From Pantoea phytobeneficialis (GTDB lineage: Bacteria; Pseudomonadota; Gammaproteobacteria; Enterobacterales; Enterobacteriaceae): a stretch of 17,020 nt of DNA. Below the pieces are notes generated by a model, which worked only from the letters and a program-made list of their open reading frames with translations, made no database searches and was not told where the DNA came from. The DNA is taken from assembly GCF_009728735.1 (NCBI RefSeq), contig NZ_CP024636.1, positions 2,638,345-2,655,364 on the forward strand. The letters run 5' to 3'. Below, piece by piece: positions 14,901-17,020 of the stretch. Both the position numbers and the translations under genes were made by a program. Position 1 is the first letter of the stretch. Every line of letters starts with the position of its first letter.

Positions 14901-17020
14901 GACGGAACAACCTTGCTGGGTACCACCACGACAGACGGTGATGGTAACTGGAACTACACCACGCCAACCCTCTCGAACGACACGCATACGTTGAATGTTA
15001 CCGTCACTGACGAGGCAGGAAACGTGAGTTCGACCACCTCGGTCACCGTGACGGTCAACACGGTAACTCCTGATCCGGTTACCAACTTTGCTATCTACGA
15101 CAACGACGGTACTACGCCGTTCGTGGTCGCTAATGGCGGTTCGACCAACGACGAGACGCCGGTATTGCGTGGTAATGCCACCGCAGGCACCACGGTGAAT
15201 ATCTATCAGGATGATGTGTTAATTGGCAGCACGACGGTTGGGGATAATGGTGTATGGCGCTTTGAAACCAGCGCGTTAACTGATGGTCCCTATACCTTTA
15301 ATGTCTCGGTAACTGATGCGGCGGGTAACACCAGTGCCTTGTCGGCTGACTACACCGTTACTATCGACACCGGTGCACCGGATGCCATAAACGATTTTGT
15401 GGTGACGGATGATGCCGGTGGACAGACCGGTGAGCTGGCAAGCGGTGATACCACCGATGACAGCACCCCGACGCTGAGCGGTAGTGCAACGACTGGCGAT
15501 GTGATTTCGATCTACGATGGCAATACGTTGTTGGGCACCGTCACCGCAACCGCAGGGGCATGGAGCTTTACGCCAGCGGCATTAAGTAATGGTTCCCATA
15601 GCTTCACGGTCACCGTGACTGATCCGGCAGGAAACGTCAGCGCGGCGTCCTCACCTGCTTTTGACGTTACCATCAACGCCGGAATGCCGCCGGCCACCAG
15701 TACCCTGGAGATCACCGACGATAGCGGTAGCACTCTGGTGTCGTTGTCTGATGGTGCGGATACCAAAGACAGCACGCCTGTGCTGAGCGGTCTGGCTGCC
15801 GAGGATGATGTGATCACCATCCACGATGGCGCGACGGTGCTGGGTTCTGTTCTGGTTGACGCCAGTGGACAGTGGACCTTTACCCCTAATCCGGCGTTAG
15901 CCGATGGTGACCATGCACTTTTCATCACAACGGTGGATGGTCTTGGCAATCCAGGTGCAACGTCGAACACCATCAATATCACCGTCGATACCACGGCACC
16001 TGATGCAGTGGATGATCTGGTGGTCAGTAAGGACACCGGTGGTACGGTGGTGGAGATTGCCGACGGTTCCTCAACCAACGACAGCACGCCATTGCTGACT
16101 GGCACGTCTGAAGCCAATGCGGTGATCACCATTTATGATGGCGCCAATGTGGTGGGATCGACCACGGCAAATGCGTCGGGCGTCTGGAGTTATAACACGC
16201 CGACCCTGAGCAACGGTTCCCACACGCTGAGCGTCACGGCGACCGATGCGGCCGGTAATACCAGCGCCAACTCGGCGGCAGTGACCTTTACGGTTGATAC
16301 GCACGCACCGGATGTCGCGACGCTGGTGGTGACCAACGACACCACTAACACCGTGATTGCTAACGGCGCATCCACCAACGACAGCACACCAACCCTCAGC
16401 GGTACGGCGGAAGCGAACAGCACCATCACTATCTATGACGGCAGCACGGTGCTGGGAACGGCCATCACCACTGCGGGCGGCACCTGGAGCTTCACTACCG
16501 CAACACTGCCGGAAGGTAGCCATGTATTTACCGTCAGGGCAACGGATGCCGCAGGTAACGTCAGTGTGGCATCCAGCTCGGCAACCGTGGTGATTGATGT
16601 CACGGCTCCGGCGGCAGTAACGCTGGCGGCCAGCAACAACAACGGCACGACGGCGGTACCGATTGCCAATAACGGCACCACCAACGACAACACCCCGGCG
16701 CTGAGCGGTACGGCGGAGGCGGGTGCGAAGGTCAGCATCTACGACGGCGCCACCCTGCTGGGTACGGTGACGGCAGGCAGCAACGGGGCGTGGAGCTTCA
16801 CCACCAGCACCCTGGCCGATGGTCCGCATACCCTGAACGTCACGGCAACCGATGCGGCGGGCAACGTCAGCCCGAACGCCTCCGTCACCCTGACGGTGGA
16901 TACGGCGGCCCCGGCGGCGTCGACGCTGACCATCACCGCGGATAACGTCACGCCAAACGTGACGGTGCCGAGCGGTGGCTCGACCAACGACAACACGCCA
17001 ACCCTGAGCGGCACGGCGGA
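5994..17020 (+). CDS. Giant BapA-like biofilm adhesin with Ig-like repeats (3' end outside window)
   Basis: The frame is open from the ATG at 5994 to the window edge: at least 3675 codons with no stop. Residues 1 to about 105 match the prefix domain of BapA/Bap-type adhesins (motifs KLNLNQSDIKSY at 31-42, FYGPNGESDLVLQDD at 64-78, Trp83-Trp84). Then come a hydrophobic Gly/Ala segment (114-134), a Gly-rich linker (137-157) and, from about residue 159, Ig-like domains of about 102 residues (bacterial Big_13-like). Each has a NDxTPxLSGTAE core, a YDG/SDG turn, GxWSF, TVTDAAGN and usually a DTxAP linker. There is no Sec signal peptide. Members of this family leave by type I secretion through a C-terminal signal, hold to the outer membrane and promote biofilm; those parts are not visible. 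The ribosome site is weak (TAGAG, 5986-5990). Overlapping minus-strand ORFs are shadows. Confidence 0.93.
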   Translation, partial: MNNISVTPKGGTIASLTNGSEVTLTTPSLVKLNLNQSDIKSYTRNGNDLVITTKSGEHLVIHNFYGPNGESDLVLQDDKGALWWVENPGGDGFQYVSIDSTDGLLAANTTHDNAIAAFGMGGALLAGLGAMFAGTTGSGGSEGGSNNAGGGDNGGGGDTTAPGTASNLVLTDNAGAIQGAITSGTNTDDNTPILSGTAEAGSIVSIYDGSTLLGTVVVGADGTWSFTSPTLADGSHSITTTVTDAAGNTSAASDPVDFVVDTVAPVAASALVVTDDVGGSQGPLTSGATTDDNTPTLSGQAEANSIIKIYDGQTLLGSAVADANGSWSFTTPALSNGSHSLTVTVTDAAGNVSPATPAFDVNIAAGFPPATTSLQVTDDSGNTLVQLLDGSSTHDTTPVLTGLATANALITLYDGNTLLGSVVAGTDGQWVFTPGTLADGTHTFHATITDANGNVTDSNTIHIIIDTVAPEAAGDLQLGNNEGSTVIPVPAGGSTNDTTPVLTGTAEPGSTVTISDGTTVLGTAVVGSDGNWSFTTPALGEGQHSLTTTVSDPAGNTSPASDPINFIVDTTPPAAASGLTVTDNVGDSQGPITSGVSTDDNTPTLSGQAEPNSVISVYDGTTLLGQTTTDVNGNWSFTTPALTNGSHSLTVTVTDSAGNVSPATPAFDAVVAADLPPATSSLQVTDDSGNTLVQLANGANTQDSTPVLSGLAGANTLITLYDGTTLLGSVVAGSNGQWSFTPTTLDDGPHSFHATITDVNSNITDSITINIVIDTQAPAAAGDLQLGDNNGSAVVPIAAGGATNDSSPQLSGTAEPGSTVTISDGNTVLGTATVGSDGSWSFTTPVLSDGNHSLTTTVSDAAGNTSPASDPIIFTVDTVPPAAASGLTVTDDVGDSQGPLTSGGFSDDSTPTLSGQAEANTVVSVYDGDTLLGTVTVGSDGNWSFTPDALTNGNHSLTVTVTDAAGNVSPTTTPFNVTINADLPAATSSLQVTDDSGNTLVQLADGDFTHDSTPVLSGLAGAGNLITLYDGTTVLGSVTADSNGQWVFTPGTLVDGSHAFQATITDINGNITNSDTITITIDTVATGAAGGLQLSNDESGTPVPIEPGSATNDNTPVLSGSAEPGSIVTIQDGDNLLGTATVDNDGNWSFTLPTLTEGEHSLTTSVTDQAGNTSEATDPFVFTVDTTPPAVADNLQLSNDTSGTAVPITSGATNDTTPVLSGTAEPGSTVTISDGDTVLGTAITDSDGNWSYTTPALDEGDHSLTTTVTDTAGNTGLASSPIAVTVDTTAPEAASGLQLSNDLSGTPVPVADGGVTNDTTPVLTGTAEPGSIVTISDGDTVLGTATVGSNGNWSFTPDPLGEGDHSLTATVTDAAGNTGPASDPVTVTIDTTAPAIAGDVQLSNNDSGTPVPVAAGGATNDTTPVLSGTADPGSIITVSDGNDVLGTTTVDNDGNWSFITPALGEGDHSLTATVTDPAGNTSPPSAAIDFTVDTTAPDVATGLQLSSDVTGTSVPVTAGTTNDTTPILSGTAEPGSTVTVSDGTNVLGTATVDGNGNWSFTTPALDEGDHSLTATVTDPAGNTSDASDPLAITIDTTAPDPVDGVQLSNDSSGTSVPVAAGGATNDTTPVLSGTAEPGSTITVSDGDTVLGTTTVDGDGNWSFTTPVLAEGDHSLTATVTDPAGNTSTASDPLAFSVDTQPPVAASGLQLSNDSGGTSVPIAAGSSTSDTTPVLSGTAEPGSTVTVSDGSNVLGTATVDGDGNWSFTTPELDEGDHSLTAIVTDPAGNASPASDPIAVTIDTTAPAAADNLQLSSDTSGTLVPITTGATNDTTPILSGTAEPGSTVTVSDGANVLGTATVDGDGNWSFTSPALDEGDHSLTTTVTDAAGNTGDASDPILVTVDTTAPDPVTNLTAENDNGDTLNGLTGDSTPTLSGTAEAGSIITIYDNMAVIGSVQADATTGSWNFTPQTLTDGDHNLMVTETDLAGNVSAPSNMVALTVDTTAPDAADFVLNNNNGSTDVPITNGGLTNDNSPELSGTAEANSLITIYDGTDVIGSATTDGSGNWSFITTPLLDGSHALSITVTDAAGNIGPSSSVVNFDIDTAAPDAVTDLVVNNNEGSTLVPITEGNLTNDATPELTGTAEAGSIVNVYDGTTLLGSTSVGADGTWSYITPELDQGAHSLSVTVSDAAGNTSANSDTIDFTVDSEAPDPADNLQLTNDATDTPIAAGGATNDNTPVLSGTAEANSIVTVSDGSNVLGTALTDIDGNWTFTTPTLTDGDHSLTVTVTDTAGNVSTASDPLAVTIDTQPPVAASNLQLSSDASGSLVPITSGATNDTTPVLSGTAEPGSTVTVAEGSNVLGTATVDGDGNWSFTSPVLSEGAHSLTTTVTDAAGNTGPASPAVAITIDTAAPDPVADLVVNNNEGSTLVPIADGGFTNDPTPELTGSSDAGNIINVYDGSTLLGSTVVGTDGTWTFTTGALDQGEHNLSVTVTDPAGNTSANSAVIGFTIDSEAPDAADNLLLTNDQTDTEIAAGGATNDNTPVLSGTAEANSIVTVSDGSNVLGTALVDADGNWSFTTPTLTDGEHSLTVTVTDSAGNVSDVSDPLTVTVDTVVPTIAELTLSNDIGGGSVAIPDGGLTNDNTPVLSGSGEEGDIITISDENGVLGSLVVDNTGTWSYTTSVLADGSHTLSVTATDAAGNVSAPATISVQVDATAPDVATGITLSNDNGTTAVGIPNNGTTNDSTPLLSGSAEAGSVVTISDGSTVIGSATVDNNGQWSFSVPTLTGTSHSLSVTVTDAAGNTSDASTPINFTLDTSAPIATSIVVSNDDGTTPVPLADGDTTNDNTPLLTGTAEENSIITIYDGSVVIGSTTADADGNWSFSTPTLIDGSHTLSATVTDVNGNVSTASTTFTVAVDATAPEPVGDLVLQNNDSTPSVVIPDGGATNDNTPELVGTAEPDSIISVYDGTTLLGTTTTDGDGNWNYTTPTLSNDTHTLNVTVTDEAGNVSSTTSVTVTVNTVTPDPVTNFAIYDNDGTTPFVVANGGSTNDETPVLRGNATAGTTVNIYQDDVLIGSTTVGDNGVWRFETSALTDGPYTFNVSVTDAAGNTSALSADYTVTIDTGAPDAINDFVVTDDAGGQTGELASGDTTDDSTPTLSGSATTGDVISIYDGNTLLGTVTATAGAWSFTPAALSNGSHSFTVTVTDPAGNVSAASSPAFDVTINAGMPPATSTLEITDDSGSTLVSLSDGADTKDSTPVLSGLAAEDDVITIHDGATVLGSVLVDASGQWTFTPNPALADGDHALFITTVDGLGNPGATSNTINITVDTTAPDAVDDLVVSKDTGGTVVEIADGSSTNDSTPLLTGTSEANAVITIYDGANVVGSTTANASGVWSYNTPTLSNGSHTLSVTATDAAGNTSANSAAVTFTVDTHAPDVATLVVTNDTTNTVIANGASTNDSTPTLSGTAEANSTITIYDGSTVLGTAITTAGGTWSFTTATLPEGSHVFTVRATDAAGNVSVASSSATVVIDVTAPAAVTLAASNNNGTTAVPIANNGTTNDNTPALSGTAEAGAKVSIYDGATLLGTVTAGSNGAWSFTTSTLADGPHTLNVTATDAAGNVSPNASVTLTVDTAAPAASTLTITADNVTPNVTVPSGGSTNDNTPTLSGTA
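6789..9560 (+). repeat. Three-domain super-repeat, 3 x 924 bp
   Basis: Domains 2-10 form three copies (6789-7712, 7713-8636, 8637-9560) of an ordered A-B-C triplet. A domains open like GLTVTDDVGDSQGP, B domains like SLQVTDDSGNTLVQL, and C domains like GDLQLGNNEGS. The tryptophan codons of corresponding domains are exactly 924 bp apart in each comparison (6972/7896/8820, 7281/8205/9129, 7587/8511/9435). Copies differ at many third positions, so the duplication is not recent. It spans residues 266-1189. Confidence 0.9.
12318..12929 (+). repeat. Two-domain block, copy 1 (domains 20-21)
   Basis: Domain 20 opens with DLVVNNNEGSTLVPI and ends in the unusual linker DSEAP; domain 21 carries the TVSDGSNVLGTAL motif. 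Both features recur in the same order 918 bp downstream at 13236-13847. The intervening domain 22 is of the common LQLSSDASGS type. Confidence 0.85.
13236..13847 (+). repeat. Two-domain block, copy 2 (domains 23-24)
   Basis: This is the second copy of the domain 20-21 block, with the same domain openings, the same DSEAP linker and the same 612-bp length. Tryptophan codons are at 13419 and 13722, against 12501 and 12804 in copy 1. Domain 25, which follows it, does not resemble domain 22, so the duplicated segment is no longer than about two to three domains. Confidence 0.85.

Larger units (their letters stand above)
6469..17020 (+). repeat. Tandem Ig-like domain repeats, 34 complete plus a partial
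   Basis: The conserved core tryptophan codon can be used as a ruler. It occurs at 6663, 6972, 7281, 7587, 7896, 8205, 8511, 8820, 9129, 9435, 9741, 10050, 10359, 10665, 10974, 11283, 11589, 11886, 12192, 12501, 12804, 13110, 13419, 13722, 14028, 14334, 14640, 14949, 15255, 15561, 15873, 16185, 16485 and 16791. Spacings run from 297 to 312 bp and are all multiples of three. A 35th unit begins near 16915. The repeats are clearly diverged in DNA but conserved in protein pattern, which implies purifying selection on the fold. Confidence 0.95.

Noticed and set aside
6882..17014. Many minus-strand ORFs of 60-250 codons opposite the adhesin
   Set aside because: They recur once per domain with the same motifs, as expected when a repetitive gene with biased codons is read backwards. 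The + strand protein explains the conservation.
6469..17020. CRISPR-like or non-coding tandem repeat array
   Set aside because: The unit is about 306 bp, always a multiple of three, and encodes a conserved domain; there are no short identical repeats with unique spacers.
1..17020. tRNA, rRNA or known riboswitch
   Set aside because: No cloverleaf, rRNA core or recognisable riboswitch consensus was seen on either strand.

Overview
The window is chromosomal DNA from a member of the Enterobacterales. MetK and SpeA are close to their E. coli counterparts over their whole length. They are divergently transcribed around a long regulatory gap, as in E. coli (metK | yqgB-speA). An Erwiniaceae-type genome (Pantoea/Erwinia) is my guess, but only the order is well supported.

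Left part (1-4332): the 3' end of an IS110-family transposase gene (1-276) lies next to the 3' end of metK (minus strand, 358-1509). Between them are a stem-loop over the transposase stop codon and a strong palindrome that probably ends metK transcription. The 796-bp metK-speA gap holds tandem MetJ-box-like octamers on the metK side and a sigma70-like promoter pointing toward speA. It also holds a 45-codon ORF with a near-perfect Shine-Dalgarno at the position of E. coli yqgB, and smaller leader ORFs, one of which overlaps the speA start. speA (2306-4282) encodes biosynthetic arginine decarboxylase and is followed by its own terminator.

Right part (4333-17020): this looks like an accessory surface-adhesion locus placed where E. 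coli carries speB. It begins with about 660 bp of AT-rich DNA without a gene. Next comes an EAL-domain gene that keeps the expected c-di-GMP phosphodiesterase residues (4996-5757) and a small overlapping gene of unknown function (5709-5903), closed by a rho-independent terminator. Only 35 bp later starts a giant open reading frame (5994 to beyond the window end, at least 3675 codons). Its product has a BapA-type prefix domain, a hydrophobic Gly/Ala segment, a glycine-rich linker and then 34 complete Ig-like repeats of about 102 residues, with a 35th beginning at the edge. By family knowledge this is a type I-secreted biofilm adhesin; its C-terminus and secretion genes would lie to the right.

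The repeat array has higher-order structure. A three-domain unit of exactly 924 bp is tandemly repeated three times. A two-domain block is duplicated at exactly 918 bp, and one domain-junction type lacks the usual DT-x-AP linker and recurs four times. A plausible working model, which is inference, is a c-di-GMP-tuned adhesin: the local EAL enzyme modulates biofilm attachment by the giant protein, and an intervening terminator limits read-through into it.
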